Source: Rhizobium sp. P40RR-XXII (lineage in GTDB: Bacteria > Pseudomonadota > Alphaproteobacteria > Rhizobiales > Rhizobiaceae). From it: a stretch of DNA of 64,000 nt. The translations under genes were made by a program, and so were the position numbers. Every line of letters starts with the position of its first letter. The first letter of the stretch is position 1. Location: contig NZ_JABAII010000005.1 in assembly GCF_012641405.1 (NCBI RefSeq), positions 186,001 to 250,000 of the forward strand. Direction: 5' to 3'. The notes under the pieces are model-generated. The model worked only from the letters and a program-made list of their open reading frames with translations. It made no database searches and was not told the DNA's origin. Below, piece after piece: positions 9,491-18,841 of the stretch.

Positions 9491-9562
9491 ATCAATATTC
9501 TCGCGAATTGCGATCAATATCGCATATTGCATGCATTCAATATAGTTACGATGAATGCATTC
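9491..9562. promoter_or_regulatory. Cluster of repeats and palindromes upstream of the DUF983 gene
   Basis: ATCAATAT occurs at 9491-9498 and 9513-9520 (22 bp apart). ATGCATTC at 9531-9538 faces GAATGCAT at 9553-9560, and GAATGCATTC (9553-9562) is itself a perfect 10-bp palindrome. The cluster sits 18-90 bases before the DUF983 start and looks like a regulated promoter. The regulator is unknown. Confidence 0.35.
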
Positions 9563-9676
9563 GACGAGTCCATCTGGCAGAGTGACGCAGGAGGCCACTC
9601 GGCAAATGCCGAAAAAGCCAGCGAGCCGGAGCTTACGGTCCGTCTGGATCGTCCGCGAATTGCGATTGAATTCTAA
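9551..9676 (+). CDS. Possible small ORF, 41 residues, unassigned
   Basis: An ATG at 9551 opens a 41-codon frame ending at 9676, overlapping the last bases of the opposing MocR gene. The product would be acidic (many Asp/Glu) with no membrane segment or recognisable domain. No clear ribosome binding site precedes it. It may be chance or a gene remnant. Confidence 0.15.
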   Translation: MNAFDESIWQSDAGGHSANAEKASEPELTVRLDRPRIAIEF

Positions 9677-11076
9677 AAGAACGATGCCGCCATTTCCGGC
9701 GGCGCCTCCAGCGCATGCGCCATGAAGTCCAGCGCCGCTTTCAAAGCTTCACGACCTATCGGGCCGCCGAGGCAGACGCGGACGGCTTCAGATGCAGGAC
9801 CCTCCACCGTGAAGGCATCGCTTGCGACAACGCCGATGCCCGCATTGCGCATATGGCTGGCGAAGGTGGCGCGCGTCCAGCCATTACCCAGCGGCAGCCA
9901 GATATTGAAGCTGATGGGATCGGCGCGATAGCTCCGGGATGGCAATATGTCGGCCACCATCTTCTGGCGGGCGGCTGCCTCCGCGCGAATGAAACGCAGA
10001 ATGCCATCGGCGGTGCCGTCCTCGATCCAGCGCGTCGCAAGCGCCATATTAAGCGGCGACGCCATGACGTTGCTGCTGCGCATTGCGCTCATGAAGGGCC
10101 ATATCGACTTAGTGTCCGGCGCCACGACGAAGGCAAGGCGCAGCCCCGCGCCGATGCACTTCGCCAATCCTCCGATATGCCAGGTGATATCCGGTGCGAC
10201 CGCAGCCATTGGCGGCGGCGCGTCCAGCGGAATGAAGCCATAGGCATCATCCTCGATGATCGGTACGCGATATCTGCGGGCGACGGCGGCAATCGCCTCG
10301 CGGCGCTTGAGCGGAATAGTCAACGTCGTCGGGTTTTGCAGAATGGGATTGAGGTAGAGTGCTTTCGGTTGCCGGCGTTGGCACTCCTCGGCAAAGGCGT
10401 CCGGCAAAATGCCGTCCTCATCCATCGGCAGCCCCGCGAGATTAAGCCGGAGCTGGGCCGCGATCGAGCGCATGCCCGGATAGGTGATATTTTCCGAAAG
10501 CACCGTCTCGCCGGGCTTGGCCAACAGGCCGAAGATCGCCAGCAAGGCCGGATGAGCGCCGGGCGTCACGAAGATGCGCTCCTGGGATGGGGTCAGTCCG
10601 CGCCGGCCAAGCCAGGCGCCGGCGGCTTCCTTGTCCATACCCGAGCCGCCGAATCCTTGATAGCGGAGCAATGGAATGAGATCGGCCGCGACCACGGACA
10701 GTCCTTCCCGCATGCGGGCGATGAGATCCGGATCGTTCGGCTCCGGCGGCAGGTTCATCGAGAGGTCGATCGCCGGGGCACGGCGCGGGTCCGAGGCGAC
10801 ATCGAGAACCGAGCCGCGGCGCTCGCGCTCCTGTCTACCGGTGACGAAAGTCCCGCGCCCGACATGGGAATCCACAAGGCCGCGTTTCTGCGCCTCGACA
10901 TAGCCTCGCGCCACGGTCGTGAAATCGATATTGAGGCGCTTGGCAAGCGCGCGCTGCGGCGGCAGCCTGTCGCCCACGGTCAGAACGCCACTGCGCAAAT
11001 CCATTTCGATCAGGTCGGCGATGGCGATATAGCGGGGACTGGAGGAGCGACTGAGATCTGGATGCCAGTTTTTCAT
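9673..11076 (-). CDS. MocR/PdxR-type regulator: GntR winged helix fused to aminotransferase-like domain
   Basis: A 467-residue fusion. The start is the ATG at 11074-11076 (MKNWHPDLSR) with GGAG nearby; a further in-frame ATG at 11131-11133 lies inside a repeat and lacks a ribosome site. Residues about 10-80 are a GntR winged helix (GDRLPPQRALAKRLNIDFTTVARGYVEAQKRGLVDSHVGRGTFV). The rest is a class I aminotransferase fold: ITYPGMRSIA, LNPILQNPTT, IIEDDAYGFI, and GLAKCIGAGLRLAFV with the PLP-binding Lys. Such proteins use PLP or an aminotransferase intermediate as effector. No aminotransferase-pathway gene sits next to it, so the target is unclear. Confidence 0.9.
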   Translation of the reverse strand: MKNWHPDLSRSSSPRYIAIADLIEMDLRSGVLTVGDRLPPQRALAKRLNIDFTTVARGYVEAQKRGLVDSHVGRGTFVTGRQERERRGSVLDVASDPRRAPAIDLSMNLPPEPNDPDLIARMREGLSVVAADLIPLLRYQGFGGSGMDKEAAGAWLGRRGLTPSQERIFVTPGAHPALLAIFGLLAKPGETVLSENITYPGMRSIAAQLRLNLAGLPMDEDGILPDAFAEECQRRQPKALYLNPILQNPTTLTIPLKRREAIAAVARRYRVPIIEDDAYGFIPLDAPPPMAAVAPDITWHIGGLAKCIGAGLRLAFVVAPDTKSIWPFMSAMRSSNVMASPLNMALATRWIEDGTADGILRFIRAEAAARQKMVADILPSRSYRADPISFNIWLPLGNGWTRATFASHMRNAGIGVVASDAFTVEGPASEAVRVCLGGPIGREALKAALDFMAHALEAPPEMAASFF

Positions 11077-11127
11077 TTCATGCTCCGCGACGGGATCGGC
11101 CCCGAACTGCAACCTGACTGATATTGA

Positions 11128-11144
11128 TTGCATATTGTTGCATA
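11128..11144. promoter_or_regulatory. Direct repeat TTGCATA, one helical turn apart, before the MocR gene
   Basis: TTGCATA occurs at 11128-11134 and again at 11138-11144, exactly 10 bp apart, about 52 bases upstream of the MocR start. MocR proteins are known to use direct repeats as operators, so this is a candidate autoregulatory site. Confidence 0.4.
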
Positions 11145-11370
11145 CAATTTACGTCAAATGGAACCATCGGTTCCGATTTTTATCTCCGACGCGATCACAT
11201 GCCGCGATATTTCCAATTGAATGGACGGTGACAGGATTTCGTTTCATGGGAGGCCGCCAGCGCAAGGCGTGCCCCGACGGAAGGAAACCACTCGAACGAC
11301 AAGCGGCACGCCGACTCCAGCCGGCATGCCGATCATCTGGCAGAACGCCTTCAAACAGGGATCATGCAAC

Positions 11371-11496
11371 TCATTTCTCTTGAGTGCGAGCCGCTTTCGC
11401 CTTTGCTTGATCATCCATGAGTTCGTACCACATGGCGTTGAGAACCGCGAATGCCGCGGCGAGAGGAAAGCCGAGAAGCCAGGCAAAGTACCACAT
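11371..11496 (-). CDS. cydX: CydX, small subunit of cytochrome bd quinol oxidase
   Basis: A 41-residue protein beginning MWYFAWLLG and containing AFAVLNAMWYE, the hallmark of the CydX/YbgT family: one membrane helix followed by a short charged tail (DDQAKAKAARTQEK). AAGGAG lies 7 nt upstream of the ATG at 11494-11496, and the gene starts 18 bases after the cydB stop. CydX is the third subunit that stabilises the bd oxidase haems in the inner membrane. It is short enough to be missed by a length cut-off, but motif, position and ribosome site all agree. Confidence 0.93.
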   Translation of the reverse strand: MWYFAWLLGFPLAAAFAVLNAMWYELMDDQAKAKAARTQEK

Positions 11497-11514
11497 GCAA
11501 AATCTCCTTCAGGA

Positions 11515-12669
11515 TCAATAGGCGTGACCGCTCTTGTCGTTGACCGTCTCCTCGTCGACCTTGCCCCACAGCACGCGATAGACCCACGCAGTGTAAGCCA
11601 GGATCATCGGCAGAAAGATGATGGTGACGACAAGCATGATGAACAGCGTCAGGTGGCTGGACGACGCATCCCAAACGGTCAGACTGGACCGCGGATCGAG
11701 CGATGACGGCAAGAGGAAGGGGAACATCGACAATCCCACGGTCGAGATGATGCCGAAAATGGCGAGCTTGCTGAACAGCAGCACCGTAACCTCGCGCCGG
11801 CCCAGCATCGCAAGCAAAGCTGCCGCCGCACCGATGAAGCCGAGAACCGGGGCGATCATCATCCACGGATGCGCACTGTAATTGGCAAGCCATGCCCCGG
11901 CACCATGCTCGACCGTCTTCAACAGCGGATTGGACGGCCCATCGGCATCGATGGCACTCGCGATGCGATAGCCGTCGATGCCCATCCACAGGAACAGGCC
12001 ACCGAGCGCAAAGAGCACGATGACCGCCAGGGCCGCCAAAGTGCCAAAGCGGCGCGCGCGTTCGGCAACCGCGCCATCCGTCTTCACCTGCAGCCAGGCC
12101 GCGCCATGCATGACGAGCATGGCGACGGACAAAAGACCACAGAGTAGAGCATAGGGGTTCAGGAGAGCAAAGAACGACCCCTCATAATAGATGCGCATAT
12201 CATTATCGAAGCGGAAGGGCACGCCCTGCAGCACGTTGCCGACGGCGACGCCAAAGATCAGCGACGGAACGAAGCCGCCGATGAAGAGTGCCCAATCCCA
12301 GCCTGTCTTCCAACCGGCGCCGTCGCGCTTGGAGCGGTATTTGAAAGCGACCGGCCGCAGGATCAGCGCGAAAAGGATGGCGAACATGGCGAGGTAGAAG
12401 CCGGAGAAAGACACGGCATAAAGCGGTGGCCAGGCGGCGAAGATGGCGCCGCCGCCGAGGATCAGCCAGACCTGGTTGCCTTCCCAGGTCGCGCCGATCG
12501 AGTTGATGGCGATGCGCCTCTCCGTATCGGTCTTGGCGACGAACGGCAGCAGCGTGCCAACGCCCAGATCGAAACCATCGGTGACGGCAAAGCCGATTAA
12601 AAGTACGCCGAGAAGCAGCCACCAGATGATGCGCAGGGTCTCGTAGTCGATCAATTCATGCAGGATCAT
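11515..12669 (-). CDS. cydB: Cytochrome bd ubiquinol oxidase subunit II
   Basis: A 384-residue, multi-spanning subunit II. It opens with DYETLRIIWWLLLGVLLIGFAVTDGFDLGVGTLLPFVA, the conserved N-terminal signature, followed by NSIGATWEGNQVWLILGGGAIFAAWPPLYA. It partners CydA in the high-affinity quinol oxidase that reduces oxygen to water without proton pumping. The gene follows cydA after 6 bases and precedes cydX, completing the classical cydABX order. Confidence 0.97.
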   Translation of the reverse strand: MILHELIDYETLRIIWWLLLGVLLIGFAVTDGFDLGVGTLLPFVAKTDTERRIAINSIGATWEGNQVWLILGGGAIFAAWPPLYAVSFSGFYLAMFAILFALILRPVAFKYRSKRDGAGWKTGWDWALFIGGFVPSLIFGVAVGNVLQGVPFRFDNDMRIYYEGSFFALLNPYALLCGLLSVAMLVMHGAAWLQVKTDGAVAERARRFGTLAALAVIVLFALGGLFLWMGIDGYRIASAIDADGPSNPLLKTVEHGAGAWLANYSAHPWMMIAPVLGFIGAAAALLAMLGRREVTVLLFSKLAIFGIISTVGLSMFPFLLPSSLDPRSSLTVWDASSSHLTLFIMLVVTIIFLPMILAYTAWVYRVLWGKVDEETVNDKSGHAY

Positions 12670-12675
12670 GGCAGG

Positions 12676-14271
12676 TCACTCCGCAGCCGGAACGAGGTTT
12701 TCGGAAATCAGCTTGGCCTCCGGCTCGTCGTCCGGTTCGGGGCCTTGGCGGATCGCCTTGATCATCAAGGTCATCTCGATGACGATGAGGACGGTATAAA
12801 GCGCGGCAAAGCCGAGGATGGTCAGAAGCACCGTGCCGGCGCCGAGGTTGGAGACGGCAGCGGCCGTCGGCAACACGCCTTCGATGATCCATGGCTGGCG
12901 GCCGAATTCCGCAACGACCCAGCCAAGCTCGATCGCGACCCATGGCAACGGGATGGCGAAAACCGCAATCCGAAGCAGGGTTGGATACCGGTCGAGTTTC
13001 CGCCGCGCCGAAAGCCAGAAGAAGACCGTCATCAGCAGGATGAAGAACATGCCGAGGCCGACCATGATGCGGAAGGACCAGAAGAGCGTCGGCACATGCG
13101 GAATGGTGTCGCGGGCGGCCTGGGCGATCTGCTCGTCCGTCGCCTGGCGCGGATCGTCGACATAGCGCTTTAAAAGCAGCGCATAGCCCAGTTCATGGCC
13201 GATATCCTCGAAGGAGGTGCGCGCGGTGGCGACGTCCTGCGAAGCCTCGCCCGGCGTTGCCGGATTTGCCGCGCGGATCTTCATCAGCGCGTCATAAGCC
13301 TTGATGCCCTGGCGAATATGGTCCTTGGCCTGCGCCTCGAGCTTGTCGATGCCGGCGATTTCCGTTGTCAGCGACCGCGTGCCGATCAGACCCATGGCCC
13401 AGGGGATATGGATGGCATAGTGGGTCTCGCGCGCCTCCTGATCCGGAAAGCCGAAGGCGGTGAAGGCGGCCGGCGCTGGCTCGGTCTTCCACATGGCCTC
13501 GATCGCCGCGAGCTTCATCTTCTGATGCTCGGTTGTCAGATAGCCGCTCTCGTCACCCAGCACGACGACCGACAGCGCAGAAGCAAGACCGAAAGATGCG
13601 GCGACGGTCATCGAGCGCTTCGCGAGCTCGATGCTGCGGCCATTCACGAGATACCAGGCAGAGACGCCGAGCACGAAGACCGAGGCACAAACGTAGCCGG
13701 CTGAGACGGTATGAACGAACTTCGCCTGCGCCACCGGGTTGAAGAGGACATCGAAGAAGCTGACGATCTCCATGCGCATGGTCTGCGGGTTGAGCGCCGA
13801 GCCTGCCGGGTTCTGCATCCAGCCATTGGCGATCAGGATCCAGAGTGCCGAGAAGTTCGATCCCAGCGCCACCGCCCAGGTGGCGACCAGGTGGCCGACC
13901 TTGGAGAGCTTGTCCCAGCCGAAGAAGAACAGGCCGACAAAGGTCGCCTCGAGGAAGAAGGCCATCAGCCCTTCGATCGCCAGGGGGGCGCCGAAAATAT
14001 CGCCGACATAATAGCTGTAATAGCTCCAGTTCATGCCGAACTGGAATTCCATCACGATGCCTGTGGCAACGCCGAGCACGAAGTTGATGCCGAAGAGCGT
14101 CCCCCAGAACTTCGTCATCTGCCGCCAGATCTGGCGTCCGGTCATGACATAGGTCGTCTCCATGATGGCGAGCAGCACGGAAAGGCCGAGCGTCAACGGC
14201 ACGAATAAGAAATGATACAGCGCCGTCATGGCAAACTGCAGGCGCGACAGCGCCACGATATCTAGTTCCAT
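12676..14271 (-). CDS. cydA: Cytochrome bd ubiquinol oxidase subunit I
   Basis: A 531-residue subunit starting at the ATG at 14269-14271 (MELDIVALSRLQFAMTALYH), with GGGAG just upstream. His20 corresponds to the haem b595 ligand. The haem b558 ligands are expected in KFVHTVSAGYV and MVGLGMFF. The quinol-binding Q-loop region and the GWVVAEFGRQPW signature are present. The protein is close to the usual ~520 residues. The oxidase supports respiration at low oxygen, relevant to microaerobic soil or nodule life; I saw no perfect FNR/FixK box at the cyd promoter. Confidence 0.97.
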   Translation of the reverse strand: MELDIVALSRLQFAMTALYHFLFVPLTLGLSVLLAIMETTYVMTGRQIWRQMTKFWGTLFGINFVLGVATGIVMEFQFGMNWSYYSYYVGDIFGAPLAIEGLMAFFLEATFVGLFFFGWDKLSKVGHLVATWAVALGSNFSALWILIANGWMQNPAGSALNPQTMRMEIVSFFDVLFNPVAQAKFVHTVSAGYVCASVFVLGVSAWYLVNGRSIELAKRSMTVAASFGLASALSVVVLGDESGYLTTEHQKMKLAAIEAMWKTEPAPAAFTAFGFPDQEARETHYAIHIPWAMGLIGTRSLTTEIAGIDKLEAQAKDHIRQGIKAYDALMKIRAANPATPGEASQDVATARTSFEDIGHELGYALLLKRYVDDPRQATDEQIAQAARDTIPHVPTLFWSFRIMVGLGMFFILLMTVFFWLSARRKLDRYPTLLRIAVFAIPLPWVAIELGWVVAEFGRQPWIIEGVLPTAAAVSNLGAGTVLLTILGFAALYTVLIVIEMTLMIKAIRQGPEPDDEPEAKLISENLVPAAE

Positions 14272-14350
14272 AGTCTTTCTCCCACCCCCTACGGTGCGTC
14301 TGACAGGAATGCGACGCCATTCGACGCGTCGCGGGCATGTTGGGTACCCC

Positions 14351-16036
14351 TCAATCCGGCCGCAGCCGGTCGAGGAGCATGTCGAATTCCGGTGTGTCGC
14401 GCCGCGCGCTGGCAGCGATCCGTCCGTCGTCCAGAAGCACGATGTGGTCTGCCAAGGCGGCCTCACGACGAATATGCGTGGCAATCACGATGCTGCGCGC
14501 ATCGGCGGCCGAGGCCAGCCGCGCAAGCACGGCGCGGGCCGTCGTGGCATCGAGGCCTTCCGTCGGTTCATCGAGCAGCCAGAGCGGCGTGTCGCGCAGC
14601 AGAAGTCTCGCAAGCGCCAGCCGGCGAAGCTGACCGCCGGACAAGCCGCCGCCACCTTCGCCAAGGCGGGTCGAAAGGCCGTGCGGCAGTGCTTCGACGT
14701 CATCAAGCAAGCCGGCCATTGCGAGCGCGCCGCGCAACTTGTTATCCGCGGCATGCGGGTCCGCGAGCTTCAGATTGCCCCGTACCGTGTCCTGAAACAG
14801 CTCCGTGCGCTGGGTCAGGGTTGCCGCAGGCAGGCTCGCCACCGAACCGCCGGCGGCGGCGATCTCACCGGCGAGCAGGGCCAGCAATGTCGACTTACCG
14901 ACACCGCTCTGCCCGACAATCGCCAGCCGTTCGCCGGCCGAGAGCGATAAGGAGACGTCCTTCAAGACGGGTGCGCCATCATGACCGGCTACGACCTCAG
15001 CGAGCTGGAACGCATAGCCCGGCTGTGGCTCGACACGTCCCAACGGCACGGCGGCCGGGTTCAACCTCGGCGCAATACGTCTTGCGGCGACCAAGGTTCG
15101 CCCGAGATCGAGGGCTCCGCGTCGCATCGCGGCGAACGGCTCGGTCGCGGCAAAGGCAATCAGCAATGCAAAGGCCGCCGCGGGCGCACCGATCGTCCCC
15201 TGCTTGGCAAGAAGGGCGGCCGCCAAAAGCGTGGCGGTCATCAGCATGGTCGAGCCAAGCGAGAAACCGGCCGCGACAGCGCTATCGATACGGTTCAGAT
15301 CATTATCCGCCCTGGCCAGCCGCTCGTCGGCTTCGGCGATAGCGGCTCGCTGCGCCTGCAATTGCCCGACCATTGCGAGATCGGTCTGGCCGGCGACAAG
15401 ATCGATAGCGCGTGCACGCAATGCTTCCATGGCATGGGCGCGACGGCGGCCCGGCTTCAACGCCAGGCGCCCGGCAACAAACGAAAGGCCAAGACAGAGC
15501 GCGACGAGCCAGGCTCCAGCAGCAACCCCGAGCCACGGATCGATGAAGCTGAGGGCGATGGTGACGGCGATGGCGGCAAGGACGGCGACCGCAGCCGGTA
15601 CCAGCACGCGCAGATAGAGGGAGTCGAGCGCATCGACGTCATTCGTCAAACGGAACAGCAGGTTCGCCGGCCGGCGGATCATCGCCGCGGCGGCTGCCGG
15701 CTCCGCCCAGCCGCGAAACAGCCGCTCGCGAAGGGCTGCGAGAACCCTGAGCGTCGCGTCATGGGTGACGAGCCGTTCTCCGTAGCGGGCGGCGGTGCGG
15801 CCGATCGCAAGCATGCGTATGCCGGCCGACGGCGCGAAGACGTCGAAGACCATGGCAGTTGCAACCGTCAGGCCGGCAAAGGCCGACGCGGTGATGAACC
15901 AGCCGGACAATCCCAGCAATCCGCCGCCGGCGAGCATCGCGAGCACGGAGAGTCCTGCCCCAAGGGCTAGGCTCGCACCGCGCTCGCGCCAGAACAGGCC
16001 GATGAGTGGAAGCAGGGTTTTGAGTGAACGCATCAT
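14351..16036 (-). CDS. cydC: Thiol reductant ABC exporter subunit CydC
   Basis: A 561-residue fused permease-ATPase. Six membrane helices occupy about residues 1-310; the ATPase domain has Walker A GQSGVGKST, signature LSGGQLRRLALARLLL and Walker B LWLLDEPTEGLD. Its ATG overlaps the cydD stop (ATGA at 16033-16036), so the two are translationally coupled. CydDC exports glutathione/cysteine to the periplasm and is needed for assembly of the bd oxidase encoded 79 bases downstream. Confidence 0.95.
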   Translation of the reverse strand: MMRSLKTLLPLIGLFWRERGASLALGAGLSVLAMLAGGGLLGLSGWFITASAFAGLTVATAMVFDVFAPSAGIRMLAIGRTAARYGERLVTHDATLRVLAALRERLFRGWAEPAAAAAMIRRPANLLFRLTNDVDALDSLYLRVLVPAAVAVLAAIAVTIALSFIDPWLGVAAGAWLVALCLGLSFVAGRLALKPGRRRAHAMEALRARAIDLVAGQTDLAMVGQLQAQRAAIAEADERLARADNDLNRIDSAVAAGFSLGSTMLMTATLLAAALLAKQGTIGAPAAAFALLIAFAATEPFAAMRRGALDLGRTLVAARRIAPRLNPAAVPLGRVEPQPGYAFQLAEVVAGHDGAPVLKDVSLSLSAGERLAIVGQSGVGKSTLLALLAGEIAAAGGSVASLPAATLTQRTELFQDTVRGNLKLADPHAADNKLRGALAMAGLLDDVEALPHGLSTRLGEGGGGLSGGQLRRLALARLLLRDTPLWLLDEPTEGLDATTARAVLARLASAADARSIVIATHIRREAALADHIVLLDDGRIAASARRDTPEFDMLLDRLRPD

Positions 16037-17784
16037 GCCGCCACCTTCCGTGCCTGCTCGTCAAGGCGGACGACGCGATGCATCCGCGCCGCAAGTTCCG
16101 GATCATGTGTCGCCACGATCAGGACCCGCCCTTTAGCGAGCGCGAGCAGCGCATTGGTCACGGCAGCGGCGGTTTCTGCGTCGAGATGGGCGGTCGGTTC
16201 GTCGGCAAGGATGATGTCGGCGCCCTCATCGACCATCATGCGCGCAAGCGCCAGTCTCAGTGCTTCGCCGCCGGAGAGGCCCAGCCCTCCCTCACCAACC
16301 GCCGACACCCGTTCCGGCGTAAAGACGCGATCGAGAGCGACACCTTCCAGCGCCTCAGTGACGGCTGCGGCATCGATGTTCGCGCGTCCGAGCGCAACAT
16401 TTCGTTTCACGCTGCCAGCAAAAACGTGTGGCGACTGGCCGATCCAGGCCATGCGACGGCGCAATCCGTCGGCGGTATCGTCGCGCAGCGGAATGCCGCC
16501 GATCCGGATCACGCCGGCGTCCTGCCGGGCGAGACCGGCGATCAGCGACAGAAGCGTGGTCTTGCCTGAACCGCTTGCGCCCCAAAGCGCCACATGTTCT
16601 CCCGGCGCGACCGAGAGATCGAAATGATCGATCGCCGCATGCCGCTCCGGCCCATGCCGGAACACCAGACCTTCGATTTCGATCGATGGGGTGCCTGTAG
16701 TTATGACTGGTCGCGCATCGAAGCCGCCAAGGATGGTCAGTTGCGGAGATGCCAGCTCCCTCAGTGCCGAGAGTGCAGCCTCGCCATTGGCGCGGTCATG
16801 CCAGACAGCGGACAGTTCGCGCAGTGGCTCGAAAAAGGCCGGCGCAAGCAGGAGAATGAAGAGGCCCTGCGTCAAGGTAAGGCGGCCTTCCCATGTGCCG
16901 ATCCCGATCGAGCCCAGCAGGCTGAAGCCGACATAGACGGCCGTTGCGGCAACGCCGAGCGCGGCAAAGAACTCGAGCACCGCCGAAGACAGGAAGGCGA
17001 TCCTCAATACGGCCATGGTGCGGACCCGGAGTGAATCCGCGTCCGCGCGTAGTCGTCGTGCCGTGATGTCGACGGCATCGAGCGCGCGGATAGCCGCGAG
17101 GCCGCGCAGACGGTCGAGCAGGAAGGCGTTGAGGCCGCCGGTTTCAGCAAGCTGCTTTTCACTGGCAGCCTTGGCGCGCCAACCGATCAGCGCCATGAAA
17201 ATCGGAATGAGTGGCGCGCAGAGCGCAAGGATCACGACAGCCAACCAGGAGATCGGCAGGATGCAGGCGAGGATGACAAGCGGCACCAGGGTCGCTCTCA
17301 TGCGCACCGGACGGAACCGCGCGAGATAAGGTACGACCGCCTCGGCCTGCTCGCCCACGACGCTTGCCGCCAAACCGGATGCCGGCCTGCCGCTGTCGAG
17401 GGGTGAGCGCAGTGCAAGCGCCTTGGTCGCGGCGGCGCGCCGAAGGCTCAACTCGCGACGCGCGGCCCGAAATGCTAGCCGACCACCGGCCGCATCCAAT
17501 CCGGCGCGCAGGACCCCAATGCCTGCGACGAAGGCTGCCGGGACCGCGACATCAGCAACGCCGCCGCCTTGGCTGATCGCACCGACGCCGATGGCAAGCA
17601 TCGCCGCCTGCCCGATCCAACCGAGCGACGACAGACATTGCAATGCCGAAGCCAGGCCGAGACCAGGACACTTTTCGAACGTCCGATCGGCTACGGCACC
17701 GGCAGCGGCTGGGCTCCCTGCCGAAGCGGGGTTTGCGGCCTTGCGTCTTTCCAACATTCCATCGGTGGCGGAGGAAGCTGTCAC
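16033..17784 (-). CDS. cydD: Thiol reductant ABC exporter subunit CydD
   Basis: About 583 residues if the GTG at 17782-17784 is the start; it has AAGGA about 8 nt upstream. An ATG at 17812-17814 and a further in-frame extension to 18000 are possible but lack ribosome sites. The membrane domain is followed by an ATPase domain with Walker A GASGSGKTT, signature LSGGEALRLALARMM and Walker B IILADEPTAHLD. It forms a heterodimer with CydC. It is the first gene of cydDCABX, so the promoter lies in the 600-base gap to the divergent stress-protein gene. Confidence 0.92.
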   Translation of the reverse strand: MTASSATDGMLERRKAANPASAGSPAAAGAVADRTFEKCPGLGLASALQCLSSLGWIGQAAMLAIGVGAISQGGGVADVAVPAAFVAGIGVLRAGLDAAGGRLAFRAARRELSLRRAAATKALALRSPLDSGRPASGLAASVVGEQAEAVVPYLARFRPVRMRATLVPLVILACILPISWLAVVILALCAPLIPIFMALIGWRAKAASEKQLAETGGLNAFLLDRLRGLAAIRALDAVDITARRLRADADSLRVRTMAVLRIAFLSSAVLEFFAALGVAATAVYVGFSLLGSIGIGTWEGRLTLTQGLFILLLAPAFFEPLRELSAVWHDRANGEAALSALRELASPQLTILGGFDARPVITTGTPSIEIEGLVFRHGPERHAAIDHFDLSVAPGEHVALWGASGSGKTTLLSLIAGLARQDAGVIRIGGIPLRDDTADGLRRRMAWIGQSPHVFAGSVKRNVALGRANIDAAAVTEALEGVALDRVFTPERVSAVGEGGLGLSGGEALRLALARMMVDEGADIILADEPTAHLDAETAAAVTNALLALAKGRVLIVATHDPELAARMHRVVRLDEQARKVAA

Positions 17785-18385
17785 GTGAGCCCGTCCTTTC
17801 CCATACTGTGCCATCAAGGAGGGTCCGCCGACATATGCTGACCGACAGATCTGCAGCGCAGACACCTTTGGTCTTCGTCGAACCCAGAACGCACTTGCCG
17901 CAATCGACGATATCGGAGCCCCAATATGACTGGCTTTCCGCGTCTTGTCAGCGACAAGAGTAACGGAAACTGTCTCGCCGAAGGGTTGAGCCCGCAGCAA
18001 GTGGTTCGCGAAATGGTTCTAGGACAAATTGTGCAGTGCGCAAAAGCGTGCAGGATGTCGCAGATCCCCTATCCGACGATGGCAGATTGACGCAGAAGCC
18101 AATGATATTTCTGTAGTCTCGCCACGACGACAGGCTGACAATCGCCGCCCTGTCCGTTTGCAGCGCAGCAATTCGAGGGCGCGCTTCGTTCTCGTGAAGG
18201 ACGGGATTAAATCTGTGCAAATGGCGAGCCATGCGCCATCGAAAGCACAAATAGCGGCCAAATGGCCACCACTCGGCTAACAATCATCGCCGAATCAACG
18301 AGCACGCGTCATACTGCCAATGACGGCCGCCGCGATCGCAGACCGAGTTTACAGACCGCTTCGGCATAGGCTTGGGGAGAGTGGA
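17785..18385. promoter_or_regulatory. Divergent promoter region between cydD and the universal stress protein gene
   Basis: A 600-base gap without a convincing gene. It should hold the cydDCABX promoter and the usp promoter. A perfect 7-bp inverted repeat TCTTGTC-AGC-GACAAGA lies at 17943-17959 and could be an operator or a short hairpin. I found no TTGAT-N4-ATCAA box. Confidence 0.4.
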
Positions 18386-18841
18386 ATGTATGAGAAAATT
18401 ATCTGCGCAATAGGACTGGGATCTCGCGAGCGCGCCGAACGTCTACTGCGCACCTCCCACGCTCTTCTGTCGCCGGGCGGGGAACTGATCGTGGTTCATG
18501 TGATCGAGCGTTTTCCCTCGGGCAGCGAAAGCCCGGACAATTGGGCCGTGTCTGTCATCAAGGAAGCGGAAGACAAGCTCGATGCGCTTTGCAGGCGTCT
18601 CGGCATTACCGCATCGATAGAAGTGCGCACCGGCACCGCATCGAGAACCTTGCTGGCGGTCGCGCAGGAGAAGAAGGCCGATCTCATCGTGCTTGCAACC
18701 CATACTTCCGATATTCTCGACCGTATCTTCGGCTCGACGGTCGAATATGTCATCCGGCATGCGGAATGTTCCGTCCTTGTCGAGCGTGCCGACAAATCAC
18801 ATGACAATGCAGCGAAAGAAGCCAAAACGAAAAAAGCATAA
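18386..18841 (+). CDS. Universal stress protein, UspA family
   Basis: A 151-residue single-domain Usp starting at the ATG at 18386 (MYEKIICAIGLG), with GGGGAG upstream. The fold is shown by the N-terminal strand, GGELIVVHVIERFPSG, and the C-terminal half with ADLIVLATHTSDILDRIFGSTVEYVIRHAECSVLV. The ATP-binding G-x2-G-x9-G-S pattern is incomplete in that segment, so nucleotide binding is uncertain. It is divergent from cydDCABX, a pairing that fits co-response to oxygen limitation or respiratory stress, though this is inference. Confidence 0.9.
   Translation: MYEKIICAIGLGSRERAERLLRTSHALLSPGGELIVVHVIERFPSGSESPDNWAVSVIKEAEDKLDALCRRLGITASIEVRTGTASRTLLAVAQEKKADLIVLATHTSDILDRIFGSTVEYVIRHAECSVLVERADKSHDNAAKEAKTKKA

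Noticed and set aside
9715..11121. 468-codon plus-strand frame antisense to the MocR gene
   Set aside because: The minus-strand MocR fusion has clear motifs; the antisense product is Arg/His/Ala-rich without domains.
17948..18283. 111-codon minus-strand frame upstream of cydD
   Set aside because: Rich in Arg/Cys/Trp with no domain or ribosome site and lying in a divergent promoter region; looks like chance.
17785..18385. FNR/FixK box controlling cydDCABX
   Set aside because: Reading the whole gap I found no TTGAT-N4-ATCAA or close variant.
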